Positions 44,362-55,900 of a stretch of 64,000 nt of DNA are shown piece by piece. Position 1 is the first letter of the stretch. Each line of letters starts with the position of its first letter. The position numbers and the translations under genes were made by a program. The DNA comes from Nigrospora sphaerica (lineage: Eukaryota > Ascomycota > Sordariomycetes > Amphisphaeriales > Apiosporaceae): NCBI GenBank assembly GCA_018287875.1, contig JAGVVL010000009.1:1674001-1738000 (forward strand). Reading direction: 5' to 3'. The notes beneath the pieces are model-generated. The model made no database searches. It saw nothing but the letters and a program-made list of their open reading frames with translations, and was not told the origin of the DNA.

Positions 44362-44973
44362 TTACCGACCGCCTTTCCGGCCGGACGACAAAACCTCCAC
44401 AGATCGTCGCCGACTGGGTCCGGCGACAGCGGAGTCGTACGAAGGCGGCAAGTCGCTTTCGTCGCCCAAATCCTCTTCGTCGAGGGAGGCACGACGATCC
44501 GGCTTAGGTCCCCTGGCGCTCTTCGGCGGGGGCCCCGCTGGGGGTTCGTAGAGGTCGTCGCCGGCACGGTTTGCATCGCCGCTCGCGCGGCTGCCGCCAG
44601 GCGGTGTCCGTTCTGCCGGCCTGCCATAGTCGTAACCTCCGTAAGGCGCCGGCGCCGGCGCCACCACCACCGGCATGGGCAGTCCATGGCGCTGAGCCTT
44701 CCGTGCCAGGCGGTCGGCCCTGCGCGCTTGTTTCCTTTCCCACCGGTCCATGGGCTGCGGCACGACGGGTACCACGTAGCCAACCGGCGCCTGGGGATGT
44801 TGGTGGTGCGGGTGCGGGCGCGTGTGGTGGTGCTGGTTCTGGTACGGGTCTGGGCCGGGGTATTGCCCAGCGTATGTTGTCTGGTACACAGTTGGAGGAT
44901 ACGCGCCTGGGCCGGGGCGTTGCCGTTCCTGACCGGTGACGGCCCGGAGGATGGGACCTATCCAAAGGACCAT
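44362..44973 (-). CDS. Proline/histidine-rich protein with PY motif, 203 aa
   Basis: From ATG 44973 a single exon runs to a stop at 44362. I do not recognise a named family. Residues 1-13 are hydrophobic (MVLWIGPILRAV) and could be a short membrane-associating helix. Residues 20-75 are rich in Pro, Tyr, His and Gln. Residues 77-96 form a basic helix (DRWERKQARRADRLARKAQ). Residues 175-179 are LPPSY, a PY motif of the kind bound by WW domains of Rsp5/NEDD4 ubiquitin ligases, preceded by an acidic stretch (DEEDLGDESD). This layout resembles small fungal arrestin-like adaptor or membrane-linked proteins, which is inference. A longer frame overlapping on the same strand (44504-45439) is a shadow in another frame. 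Confidence 0.65.
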   Translation of the reverse strand: MVLWIGPILRAVTGQERQRPGPGAYPPTVYQTTYAGQYPGPDPYQNQHHHTRPHPHHQHPQAPVGYVVPVVPQPMDRWERKQARRADRLARKAQRHGLPMPVVVAPAPAPYGGYDYGRPAERTPPGGSRASGDANRAGDDLYEPPAGPPPKSARGPKPDRRASLDEEDLGDESDLPPSYDSAVAGPSRRRSVEVLSSGRKGGR

Positions 44974-46203
44974 GTCTCTGAACAGCGATAGTCGCAGGGG
45001 GGTTGTGATGAATGCCGATGTCCGCTCTATTGACGGGCTTCTTGTCCGAATACCTTGGGGGCGGCTTGCGACTATGAAGGTAAGGCAAGACAGATGTCAA
45101 CGATGCGGTCACATCCAGAGACGACGTATACCCCGTCTTTATATACGGCATCTGACCTCCGTTCTTCTGCGCTTCTTGGGCTGACCGGCGCAAAGGGCGG
45201 CCTCGCAATCCAGTTGGATAAGACGCACGACGGATCGGGAATCCTGGACGCGCTGTGATTGGCTTAGCTTCTCGCTTTCGTATAGCACCGCCTCGAGGCA
45301 GGGTTGGAAAGCTTGTTCTTAAAGCGCCCCATCCAACTGGAGGGCCCTGCAATAGAAGCTGGGGTACCCGTAGATCTCGAGACCGGCAAGCACGATTCGG
45401 ATCCATCGCGTTGGACTGCTTCGCGGCTCGAGAACCCAAGTGGGCCTCATCTCACGAATCACGGTACTGGGGGTGTGCTGTGTACTGTGTAAATGGTGCG
45501 TCCGATGTACTACCGAATCAGCACCGACCCCATACAAGCATGGAAAGGGACGAGAGGCTCGAGCTTGTGCTCCCCTAGACCGCGTGAGGTAGGAAGCAGG
45601 GTAGCTTGGTACCTACTTGCAAAGTAAACAGCAAAGAAAAAGAGCACGTAGGCTGCTCACAGGCACACCACGCCGCACGCCGTCAATACCACCACCCTTT
45701 CTCACAACTCGCGGGTAGGGCTGGCATAACAGAAAAGGAGGAGTCTTGATGACGCGCCTTAGTCACTCACGCGCTGACATGCAAGCATTCTCAAGCTAAG
45801 TCCGATTCACGCGGGAGGAGACAACGGGCAAAAGGTTCAGGGTTGTAAGAACCGACAGCACTTCATGGGCTTGAGTATCTTTCTCCATCTAGCAGTAGAG
45901 GATTCGTACACAACGTGGGCCCTTTGATGGCCCCCCATCCTCTCTTACAAGCGACTAACAGGTGTACAATCACACTGGCAGCACAAAGCCGGTCAGTTCG
46001 GTACCTGTTAATGGGCAGAGGGGACGATGCGACAGTTCCCTGGATGTGGCCCATCACGTCTAGTGCACAGGTTTGAATTGAGTCTATTTGCCGGAGCCGA
46101 GTCCCCTAGGCCCGGGGGCAACTCCCAAAAGCCTATAGCCCTGGAGCACAACTAGACAACAAGGCCGGTTTGAAAGGCCATAATAGCCATAGACTGGCTA
46201 TAC
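44974..46203. other. Intergenic region
   Basis: 1.23 kb between the proline-rich gene start and the Swp1 stop. No gene is supported. Confidence 0.5.
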
Positions 46204-47286
46204 TCATCTCTCGCCCGCGAGTCGTCGGCCTTGGACCTCGCCAAGAGCCTTTGTGCCGCTCAGGAAAGTGGTGACACCGACAATGGCAGCAACGGGCAGC
46301 GTTTGGAACAGGTTCCAGCTGGTGTAGTACATATAAAAAACGAGCTCCATGCCCACGATAGAGCCAAAGAAGACGGAATGCGAGATGGGTGCGGTGGAGA
46401 AAGCCTTCGGCAGGTGCGAGAGGTTGGCACCCAAAAGAAACCACTGCTACCACGTCAGCCTCCGGGCAATGCAGGTACCCTCTGCCGAGGTCTCTACTTA
46501 CACCGAGGAACAGCGCCGGGATCGTCGCCGCCACGGCCGCAGCGAACACGATAGAAACCATGACGTTAGGGTTCTTGGGACCCGGCCGGAAAATGTGGTG
46601 GATCTCGGGAAGTTTGCCGTATCGCAGGGGCTTCTGGTACTCCGGGGCAACCAAGCTGGGGTCCAAATTGATCTCGACGTCAACAATGGGTTTGCTGTAA
46701 CCCTGGGACGAGCCGAAAGACGCGAGCATCAGAGAAACCTTGAGCGGCTTCGTGGACTTGAGGAATTGGACGGGGAGATCGGCGTGTTTCTGGGCCGCAT
46801 ATTAGCGAGGGTCATCAAGGGCAGAGTGGGTGAAGCCGCGCTGGCAGCAATAGCGGCACATACGAGGTCGACGGTCGCCTTTCCATTCTCCTTGGTTGCC
46901 ATGACAAAGGGAACCTCCAGGCCAGTCTCGGGCTCCTGGAAGACGAGGAAGGCTTGGTGAGGGCGCTTCGCGTCGCCGCCTTCGTTGGCCGTGAGGACGA
47001 GCTTGAGAGTGTCGGCACTGCCGAAAGCGACGGGTTTTTTGGGAAGGGACTTGTCGCTGAACCTGTTCATCGCATTGTTAGATGCTGGGAGGGAGACGGC
47101 CGCGGGAGGTGCTGCTCGCGCGAGGCGAAGGACACGGTTTACTGCCTACTTCTCTTTGACAACTCCCTCGGACTTCTTGGAGCTCACGGAAAGCGTCGCA
47201 TCTTGGAATCCCCACGGGGAAGCGGCCTGGGCTGCACCAGCAGACAACAGGAGGAGGGGAGAGACGAAAGAGCGGAGGAAGCGCAT
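46204..47286 (-). CDS. SWP1: Oligosaccharyltransferase subunit Swp1 (ribophorin II)
   Basis: Predicted exons are 47286-47150, 47062-46864, 46789-46502 and 46443-46204 (introns of 87, 74 and 58 nt), giving 287 aa, the same size as yeast Swp1. The start MRFLRSFVSPLLLLSAGAAQA is a signal peptide with AQA cleavage. A lumenal beta-rich domain follows: ATLSVSSKKSEGVVKEKFSD and LKLVLTANEGGDAKRPHQAF. Near residue 185 comes the conserved EIHHIFRPGPKNPNVMVSIV junction. Three membrane helices lie after it, including FAAAVAATIPALFLGWFLLG and the segment from SHSVFFGSIVGMELVFYMYY to LPVAAIVGVTTFL. The joins give KEKFSD, TVDLKHADLP and FLGWFLLGANL, all family-like. Swp1 is part of the Stt3-Wbp1-Swp1 core that transfers glycans to nascent proteins in the ER. 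Its partner Ost5 is encoded 10 kb away. Confidence 0.93.
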
Positions 47287-47868
47287 GGTGGCGGCGAAAT
47301 GCGGTGTTGCGGGAGACGGGGAGGTTGATCGAGCTTCAAAAAATACGCGGGCCCGAAATCCAGCAGCTACATTAATGTCTGAACGAACACCTGTCGACGA
47401 GCTCTCAGGCAACGTCAATTGGAGCTGGAAGAAACGGCTGACGTGGTTGGTGGGTGGGAAAGTGGGTACCGTGTGAGAACACCGTTATGGGGCTCTATGC
47501 TGCACGGTCACTACGTACACGCCTGATATCAAGTACAAGTATCAAACAACACTGCCGCGCAGCATTAACAACCTATTGCTTCTCTTTACACTGACGCTTT
47601 TGGCCTGGTAGCAGGCTACTCGGGAATCATTCGAGCACTTGCCGTGATAAGTAGACAAGCATTTGCTTGCCCAAGTAGCTACTTAGGCACCTACTTCTTA
47701 TATGGGTACCTGGAATGTTTGCAAACGCATCTAAGACAAAACCAAGTTGAAAACACATTGAATACTCACGCTGCTATTCTTTAGGTCTATGTTTCTGGGG
47801 AAAACAGCGTCTCTAAAATAGCGTCTCGCTAAGACACCTCCCCGGAATCTTTGCCTGCCTGGCCGACG
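47287..47868. other. Intergenic region with GTACCT motifs
   Basis: About 580 nt upstream of Swp1 and downstream of the cyclotransferase. TACCT/AGGTA words cluster at 47676-47712. No gene seen. Confidence 0.5.
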
Positions 47869-49077
47869 TCAAAGCTCATCGCGAGGTATGTTGGTTTTCT
47901 CCGCAAAAGGCTGCTTGGGCGAGTCCATGAACCGGTCCAGCTCCAACCACTCAGCGGCGAAGGCAGCTATGATTTTTGCCCAGTCATCCACGGTGGGCGG
48001 GTCGAGATGCGCCGCATCATCGTCCATCGTGTGCCATTGGGGAGGAAACGGAGTCGGGATAACGTGCAGAATACGGACGCCCCTCTCCATAAAGGGGATG
48101 TGGTCGTCCTCAACATACCCGCGAGAAAATTGATGGCTTTTCTTCCCCGACTGTGGGAGAAAGGGCTTCTTCGCCGTCGACTGGAGGAGTCCTTGAGTCC
48201 GCATACGCGCCTCGATCTTGGCCATGGCCTGGTAAGCCCAGTGCGTCGGGGCAAAGTACGAGGGGACGTGAGGGTCCGCCGAGCCGAGCAAATCCAGGAG
48301 TACAAATAGACTGATTGCCTCTAAGGGGTTGCGGTGTGTCGACGACGCTGGGTAGACTTGGGCCTCCCAGTCTCTGGCCAAAGCTCTGGTGGGAGGTTAG
48401 TGTGGGTGTAATGAGGTCGGCCAAGGATTTGTTCTCTCATACCTGGCACCGTATAGCGAGTCTGTGTCGGACCAGCTGACAAAGGCCTCCTCGCCATCGA
48501 GCAGCAGTATCTGCACGCCTCTGTCCGGCTCCAGGCCGGATCCGGCATCGCCGGAAGCTTGCATGGCTTGCCACTTCTTCGTGAGAGCTGCATCGATGCT
48601 GCGCGCAGTGTGCAGTAGCATGGCACAGGGCGCGGCGCTGTCGATAGCCCCTATGAAGCCCTCTGGGCGGTAGAGACTATCGTAGTGCGCCACCAGCGTC
48701 AGCCTCTCGACATCGCCCTCCTGCGCCCAAGGCGGATCACGGGTAAAAACAAGGTTCGCAAATGGAACATCCTTGTCTCCCGTAGCCGGCGTTTTGGACG
48801 TTGAGTTGTGTCGCTCCACACGCCAGTCCGGCAGGTACTGAGCAAAGAAGTCGAGGAAATGCTGTCGCACGGCGCGTGAACCGGGTGTACCCGGCACCCG
48901 AGGAATGAGGATGGGCGCCAACAAGGCGCCGGAGTGGATGTCGAAGTCGTGACCGCCCCCTGGCACTTTCCGAAGCGACAGGTCCGACAGCTCCTCATAT
49001 GCACAGGCGCAGGTTACGAAGACGAGGCAAATGATCAGACTAGCCAGGTACCACTGGCCCCAGCCGCCGCCTCCCAT
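47869..49077 (-). CDS. Glutaminyl-peptide cyclotransferase (M28-like) with RDEL tail
   Basis: Predicted exons are 49077-48443 and 48385-47869 (57-nt intron, GTATGA donor, CCAG acceptor), giving 383 aa and joining as SLYGARALARDWE. The enzyme cyclises N-terminal Gln or Glu to pyroglutamate using one zinc. Residues 10-29 form a signal peptide or anchor (YLASLIICLVFVTCACAYEE region). Metal and catalytic motifs are visible: VAHYDSLYRPEGFIGAIDSA (zinc Asp), LLLDGEEAFVSWSDTDSLYG (catalytic Glu) and PFPPQWHTMDDDAAHLD (zinc His). Residues 380-383 are RDEL, a form of the K/HDEL tetrapeptide retrieved by the Erd2 receptor, so the protein is probably ER-resident rather than secreted. Animal QC is secreted and isoQC is Golgi-anchored. 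The start ATG 49077 is the first in frame with a signal sequence. Confidence 0.9.
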
Positions 49078-49631
49078 GACACGCAATGGAAAGTATGGCG
49101 GGGAAGGCTAAGAAGGCGAGAAGAAGAAGGCAACGCTATGTAGCAAGGAGACTGGAACGGTGCGGTGTGCGAGGGATTGTTGTTCTTTGACCGCTTGTAC
49201 CGTTGTGGTGGTGAACGAACAGACTCGATCTTTATACGGTTGGGCACTTTAGTACTTAAATGTACTGCTAACGGGCAAATATGATGTGCCTATTTCTTCC
49301 CATCCATCCATTACCAAACTGATTCTACACGCACATAATGCATATGGCCACGTTAGGGGGGCTAAGCTAGGTTCCTATGTTCTTAATCACCACAGCACGG
49401 TCACGCCCAAGTCCTACCCCCTAGTTAAGCCCCCCCACTCTTCAACCGACCCCGCCATCGCCCTATCCACCAACTCCAGGGCTCCTTCGCGTCCGCGTCC
49501 ATACATACTTCCGGTAGTGGTTGTCCAGATTTCGAAAAAACGGTCGGGAAGACAGTGAAACTAGCATCGCCTGTCTACCTAATCCTAACCAGGAGCACCA
49601 GTGAATACCTCTCGGCTGCTTCGTGGCGACC
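49078..49631. other. Divergent promoter region QC / importin
   Basis: About 550 nt between divergent start codons, with short C runs near 49430. No named element is recognised. Confidence 0.5.
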
Positions 49632-52600
49632 ATGAGCTTCGCTATCGAGGTGCCCGGCGAGGCAAGCCCGCTCAGTTTGCACGAACTGTGCCGCATCCTC
49701 CAGGCGGCCACTTGCCCCGACAGCAGCCAGCGCCAGTCGGCCGGCCAGCAGCTCGCGTCGTGGGAAGCACATGAAGATTACTATCCCGCGCTGCAGGTAG
49801 GTGACCCGCGAGCAAGCGACAAGCCCGCCACCATGACCACCTGGTTCTGATTTCCGTGCCCTTGCCCAGTCCATCTTTCTAGACAAAGCCGCCCCTCAAG
49901 AGATCCGACTCCTTGCCGTCATCCAGCTGAAGAACGGCATCGACAGATACTGGCGCCACCATACCCTCAAGAACGCCATCCAGCCGCCGCAGAAACACCT
50001 GATCCGATCGAAGCTGTTCCAAGGTTCCGTCGGCGAGCCCGACCCGCAGCTTGCACTACACAATGCTCTCGTCACCGCCAAGATCATCCGCGTCGACTTC
50101 CCCCAGGCTTGGCCTGATGCCATGACGAGTCTGATCAGTCTCCTCAGGGCAACCAAGGACTCTCAGCCAGCAGAGCTCGCCGGCGCTCTTCTGATTCTGC
50201 TGCGCGTCGTCAAAGAGCTGGGGACCGCACGTCTCCGTAAGTCACAGACTGCGCTTCAGTCCATCACACCCGAGCTCGTCCATCTCCTCGGCGCCATTTA
50301 CACACAGACTACCGCCGCATGGAGCGGCTCCCTCGCATCCGGCCAAGGGAACGAGTCCGAGGTTCGGCTGGCCATGACCAACAGCTTGACTTCCTTCAAG
50401 GCTTTGCGGCGACTGCTCATATATGGGTACGAGCGGCCTCACAAAGACCCGACGGTCCAGGAAACCTGGAGTCTGTCCCAGGCACAGTTCGGACAGCTCC
50501 TGAGCTACGTCAGCCAGCAGTCTTCCTTGCCGCTTACGTACCAGGAACTCGTGGCCAAGCACCTCTTCCAGTTTTCCAAGCTTCACGTGGAGATGTCCGA
50601 GTCACATGCCGCAAGTTTTGCCTCGCTGCCCAATTCGTTCGAGCTGGTCCGAGCCTACTGGGACCTGGTCGTAAATTTCTCTCAGGTCTTCAGTGAGTCG
50701 GGTGGTCTGCGCCACGGGTCTCAGTCAGTAGACGGCGCGGCCGAGTTCGCAGCATCGGGTCCTTTTCTGGAGAAGCTTGCCCTGAGGGGTTTGCTTCTGC
50801 TGCGGTCGTGTATCCGAATGGTCAACTCGCCTGCGCTATCGTTCAAATATCGCAGCCCCGAAGACAAGGAGGAACAGTCGGTGCTCATCGAGAGGGTCAA
50901 GACCGACCTGCTGAGAGATGACATGATTATTCAGGTGGCAAATATCATCATCTCACACCTACTCATTTTCAGGAAGACCGACCTAGAGGCCTGGGAAGAG
51001 GACCCCGAAGACTGGGAAGCGCGAGAAGAGACGCAAGGCGCGGCTTGGGAATGGGAAGTACGACCTTGTGCGGAAAATGTTCTCCAGCATTTGTTGACAC
51101 ACTACAAACACCTTCTCATCCAACCCCTCCTGTCCTATTTTGCGACTCTGAAGAACCCGCAAGTCGACATCATGACGAAGGAGTCGGTCTACACCACCGT
51201 TGGGCTGGCCGCTGCCCATATCCATGAGCACTTCAGCTTTGACGACCTCCTGAAGTCCACCGTCGTCGTGGATGCACAGCAGCGGGGCCCGCTATGCAAG
51301 ATCCTAAGGCGTCGTATTGGAATACTGTTGAGCCAGTGGGTGCCCGTTGACGTGAAGGAAGGCAGTCGGCCCCTGATTTACGAGATCTACGGGCACTTTC
51401 TGAACCACGACGATGAGAACAACGACATCGTCGTGCGCATCACGGCAGCGCGACAATTTAAATGGGTAGCCGAGGACTTTGGCTTCACTGGCGAGTTGTT
51501 TGAGCCTTTCGCTGAGAAATTCCTGACCGAGTTGATCCGGCTTCTGGGCGAGGTGGAAGTTGATGAGACCAAACTCGCCATCATGGGCACGGCGCGGATC
51601 GTCATTGAGAGGATGGAGACGCATGTCAACCGATTCGCCGAGCTGATCATCCAGGCCCTCCCTAGTGTTTGGGAATCGGCTGGCGATATGGGTTTCATGA
51701 TGAAACAGGCCGTCCTAACCATCCTCCAATCTCTGGTTGTGTCCATGAAGGAAGAGTCGAGGCGCTACCACGGGATTTTTCTTCCTCTGGTCGCCGAAGC
51801 GGTCAAGGAAGGCACCGACGCCTTTCTATACCTGATCGAAGAAGCCCTAGAGCTGTGGGTTAACGTCCTGCTGCAGAGCGAACCCCCCTTATCGCCTGAG
51901 CTTCTCAACCTTGTGGCACCTGCCCTTGAGCAACTGGGCGCGCAAACTGAGAACCATATGACCAACCTGGCAATCGTAGGGTACTATATTTTACTTGCCC
52001 CCGACGTAATGCTCGGTGATGGCTGCCGGCTGCCACTTCTGCGGGCACTGTCGGCAACGTACGATTCACCGAAGCGTGAACGAACCAGCACGGCAACCAA
52101 GCATACCGAGACATACATACGTTCGGCAGAGAAGTTGGGCGGCGCGGACGGTGTCAGACTAATCGTCCAGGCCATGATGGAATCGGGTTTCCTGGGGATG
52201 ATTTTTGAAGGGATCCATGATGCTTACAGTGCCCACCAGACCTCGGGCCCCAACAGACGGCAGCCGCGCTTCAACAATCTCACCCTGACCGACTTCTTCA
52301 CTGTCTTGTCCAGGCTTGCCGTGGCGGAACCGTCGATCCTCGCGAACCTGCTCGGTAACCTCGGGCCGCTCGACCAGGTATGGCAGTGGTTTAGCTCAGA
52401 GTGGTTCGCGAGCTTTGATTGCATGGCCGAGGACGGCAGGCGAAAGCTGAATATGCTCGCCCTGACCCGTCTTATGGAGTTGGGGCAGCCTATGCAGGAC
52501 TTGGTGCTGGGGAAGCTGCAGGACTACTTGACCATGTGGACGAGCGTCGCGTCGCAGATATTGGACCCGGAGAACCCCACGGTGGACCAATTGGTTATTA

Positions 52601-52836
52601 CTGCGCCTCCAGAAGGGACGCAGTGGGACACGCCCAAAGACTTGCAAGAACGAGCCCTGTGGGCGAGTGATCCAGTGAGGCAGGTCAACTGCCTGGACTT
52701 CGCCAATGAACGACTGCGTGACCTGGTCCAGCGCGCGGGCGGCGAAGCGGCGTTCCAGCAGAACTACCTTGTCAACGTCGATGCTGAGGTGTTGCATGGC
52801 TTCCAAGCTCTTGGTGCCAAAGGCCCTGGCCTGTAG
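49632..52836 (+). CDS. KAP120: Importin-beta family karyopherin, Kap120/importin-11 type
   Basis: Predicted exons are 49632-49796 and 49870-52836 (73-nt intron, GTAGGT donor, CCCAG acceptor), giving 1043 aa, close to yeast Kap120 (1032). The N-terminal Ran-binding importin-beta domain starts at about residue 20 (LCRILQAATCPDSSQRQSAG and LASWEAHEDYYPAL). It continues over the junction as QSIFLDKAAPQEIRLLAVIQ and LKNGIDRYWRHHTLKNAIQP, matching the family consensus, then VDFPQAWPDAM. The rest is all-helical HEAT-type repeat, with the acidic stretch AWEEDPEDWEAREETQGAAWE at about 360 that resembles the conserved WEEDPE block of importin-11/Kap120. Such karyopherins carry cargo, including ribosome-assembly factors, through the nuclear pore. 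The assignment to Kap120 rather than another member rests on length and the acidic block. Confidence 0.88.
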
Positions 52837-53673
52837 TAGAGGGTGGGCACGAGCCCCAAGATGGTTCTGGACAGAGCTGGATCCGTCGGCGCCAAAGGGA
52901 CGTGTGCTCTTCTCCTTGGGACTTTCAGGCAAGCATTTGGCGGGGTAACACCAGCACCCCATGTACTTCAGAACTCGATGGTAATGTGATGAACAACAGC
53001 TGGCATTTTCAGTTGCGGGGCAGAGGGCCGCGGGGCAACATAGGCAACAGATAGCGCGTCCATACGGGGTCCAGTGCTGCTTAATACCCGGCTCGGATCG
53101 GTTCCGATGTGATGATGTGTAGGGCCAGCGCAGCAGGGTCGCACTGATGCTCCCAAGGCAATTCGTCGAAGGGAGGCAACTAATCCGGCAGGGGGAAACG
53201 GGAACATGGGTGTTAAGAAGCTACATGATGGTAAAATGAGCTACCACAATAAAGGCTCGGGATCGGCCTGTGCATAGGTGCATACCCCCGTTCCTACCTG
53301 TCGACACTTGCATATGCTCCGTATCGTGGAGGTCTCACCCGTAGCACGGGGTGAAGGGTCGCGGAGGTCGTGAACCCGAGTACTGGTATTTCCCATGCCC
53401 GAGTCGGAGAGGCCCAAACGGCAGCATGCACTCGGATCGGGCGAACAGGCTTCTGAAGGGCAAATGGTAGAGAGTACGCTATCGGCGGCGAGATGGTTTA
53501 CAAGGCGCCGGAGGTCGAGGATTTGCGAGGGAGAGGAGGTGGAACCACCGTGGTCGGACGTCCGCTGGACATGGCCGTTACTGGCCCGTTCTCACCCGCG
53601 TTCTCGGCAGGGGGAGAGCTCTTGAGACAATGCAGGTACGTTTGGGGATGTTTTCTCGGAGCGGTTCCTCACG

Positions 53674-53711
<38 letters not shown>
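53674..53711. repeat. (AC)n microsatellite
   Basis: About 38 nt of AC dinucleotide with one T interruption, the longest simple repeat in the window. Confidence 0.95.
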
Positions 53712-53712
<1 letters not shown>

Positions 53713-55587
53713 CGACGCCCGGCGCCAAGCAACCCCTAGCCAGCCGGGCGGTTCGGGGAATCTCCCAGGAGCAAGAAAAAGCACGTCGGAAGCGTCGGCA
53801 GCGTCGGCGCTGCGCTGGCAACCTACTTCCGGAAGGTACCTACTGAGTCAGATGCGACTTGCCTGCCCACTGGGGCTGACCAGCGACTCCCGCGTGAGGT
53901 CAGCAGGGCAACTCGGCCGGTATAGCATCATCGCGTGCACCCGCTAGTGAGGTGGCAACGCGGCCAGCCCGCCGCCATCCCGATTCCCCAGCGGCATCAG
54001 AGTGGTGGATGCACAAGGTGTAACCGAAGCCCGAAGTAGGGGGCGGATCGCAAGGACGAAACAGGCTCGAGTAATGCGTCGCGAACAAATTCTGCAAAAA
54101 GTTTGCCAGCGGCTTGACGGGCCCAACTCTGCATTCGGTGGTGGTGGGGGAGGGAGGGGGCGAGAGGAACGAAGTCGAAAACTGCAGGCACCGCATGGCT
54201 GTGGGCGCCTGTTACGCATACCAACTAGTCGGCCGGTGACGTGCGTTGGTGGATATACAAGAGCCCTGCAGGCCCCCGGATGCCAAGCATTCAGAGAAGA
54301 AACCGGAAGGGAGCCCGAGGTCGCGAGCGTCGGTCGCTCATCCGATCGCTCGCTCGCTAGAGTTGGGCAGGCTTTGATCAACTAGGATCCGGATTGCGCG
54401 ACGGGCACCACTGAATCGCGTATGTAATAAGTGGATAACACCCACCTGCCATCCATCCGTTCCTCCGCCATTCGTACGAAACTAGGCCGTCACTGTGTAA
54501 CCACGGCCCTCTCTGTATTAGCACTGACACGGTTGTTCACTTACCCCAAAGTCGTGCCCTTGTGTGCGTCGAGGTGGGTTGGATACTTTACCCAACCATA
54601 GTGGGACAGCAGGTACGGAATGGAAATCTGCAGGTCCCGTTCTTCCAAAGGATGCCTGCCGCCCCCCGTGAACCCGCTCTCGCAGGCAGAAGTCAGCTGA
54701 ACTGGGCTCTCTGAGGGGGTCGCAACCAGAATGGAAACGGCGACGGGCGATAAGGGGCCGACGAGGACAGCGGGCGGACAATCCTCGGTATTCATGAGAT
54801 GGCAAATGAGCCGTGGTGAGTGCCCGAATGCGAGCGCCGCACCGCTTCGTGGAAGAAATCCCTTTTGGCGAGATGAGGTCGGCAGGTGTCGGTTGCGTGC
54901 TGTCCAGGGACGGATTGATGCTACCGAAGATGCCTGGCCGTGTTCAGGTTGAGGTCTGGTAGGCCAAGAGAGGTTGTACCCACGCAGCCAAGGGCAATAC
55001 GGAATAGAGCATTCCATTGCGAACTTTTCCTTCCATTCAGCCCAGCTTGGCCCGTATTCTCTCTCCCCAGGCTTGGGTGGCCGGATGGCCAACGGAAATA
55101 GCACCAGAGAAGCCCCACCAGACATAGCCACTACCGGCTCCACTGGCCGGGACCCTAGATGCACCTGGACGGCTCCGTCTGGAGCGGCTGGAGTACCACC
55201 GTTCCATCCCGGTCGTGGGTGTCGGGGATGGGGGAGGGAATGGATAACGAAGGGAACGTCTGAGGGACTGGCGCCGCACACAACCGCGCAAGCGTAGTAG
55301 CCGGGCCAAGTGAGGGTTGCATGTGCTCCCTCGTTGGGATTCTCGGCGAGCCTCATTTCCCGCCGCGCCAGTGGCACGCATGCCTTTCGCGACGCAGGCT
55401 CATTTCGCCCGTCGGGATGAGAAGGCGCCCCATCCCCAGATGGCCGTGGTGGCCCCGACCGAACCGGGGAGCCGAAAGCTTGGCTATCGTCTGGCCTGTT
55501 CTTTTGACCCCAGTAGACCCGCACGTTTCCGACCAGACCCTCATCAGGCCGTGCATAATGGCCCGTCCCTTGCTGTCAGACAATGGA

Positions 55588-55645
55588 TGTGTGTGTGTGT
55601 GTGTTGGTGGCACAGCACACACGTCGACACACACACACACACACC
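55588..55645. repeat. (TG)n ... (CA)n inverted microsatellite pair
   Basis: An 18-nt TG tract (55588-55605) is followed about 21 nt later by an 18-nt CA tract (55627-55645). The two are mutually complementary and could fold into a hairpin or Z-DNA-prone structure. Confidence 0.85.
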
Positions 55646-55871
55646 ACAGCCAGTTCGCCTGCATACTGCCTGCCTGCCTGACCAAGAACCGTCGGCTCGT
55701 CCAGATGGGGCCGCGACTTGGCGTGAAACGAACGGACCTTGGTTGAGTCGTATGCAGTTGGCAACCGTCTACCTACTTGTACAAATGCCATCCGACAGCT
55801 GGACGGCGCTGACTCTCTTGCGGTAAGGGGGGCGTCACAGTAGCGACCCCGCTCTTGTGGCACCGCCCGAT

Positions 55872-55900
55872 GTCGTCGTCGTCGTCGTCGTCGTCGTCGT
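55872..55900. repeat. (GTC)n trinucleotide repeat
   Basis: About nine GTC units in a row lie in the gene-free stretch. No reading frame here is supported as coding, so this looks like a noncoding microsatellite. Confidence 0.9.

Noticed and set aside
54541..55524. 327-codon minus frame in the 4.2-kb spacer
   Set aside because: No motif, composition rich in Pro/Ser/Arg, no consistent third-position bias and no start context; probably chance openness. Transcript data could overturn this.
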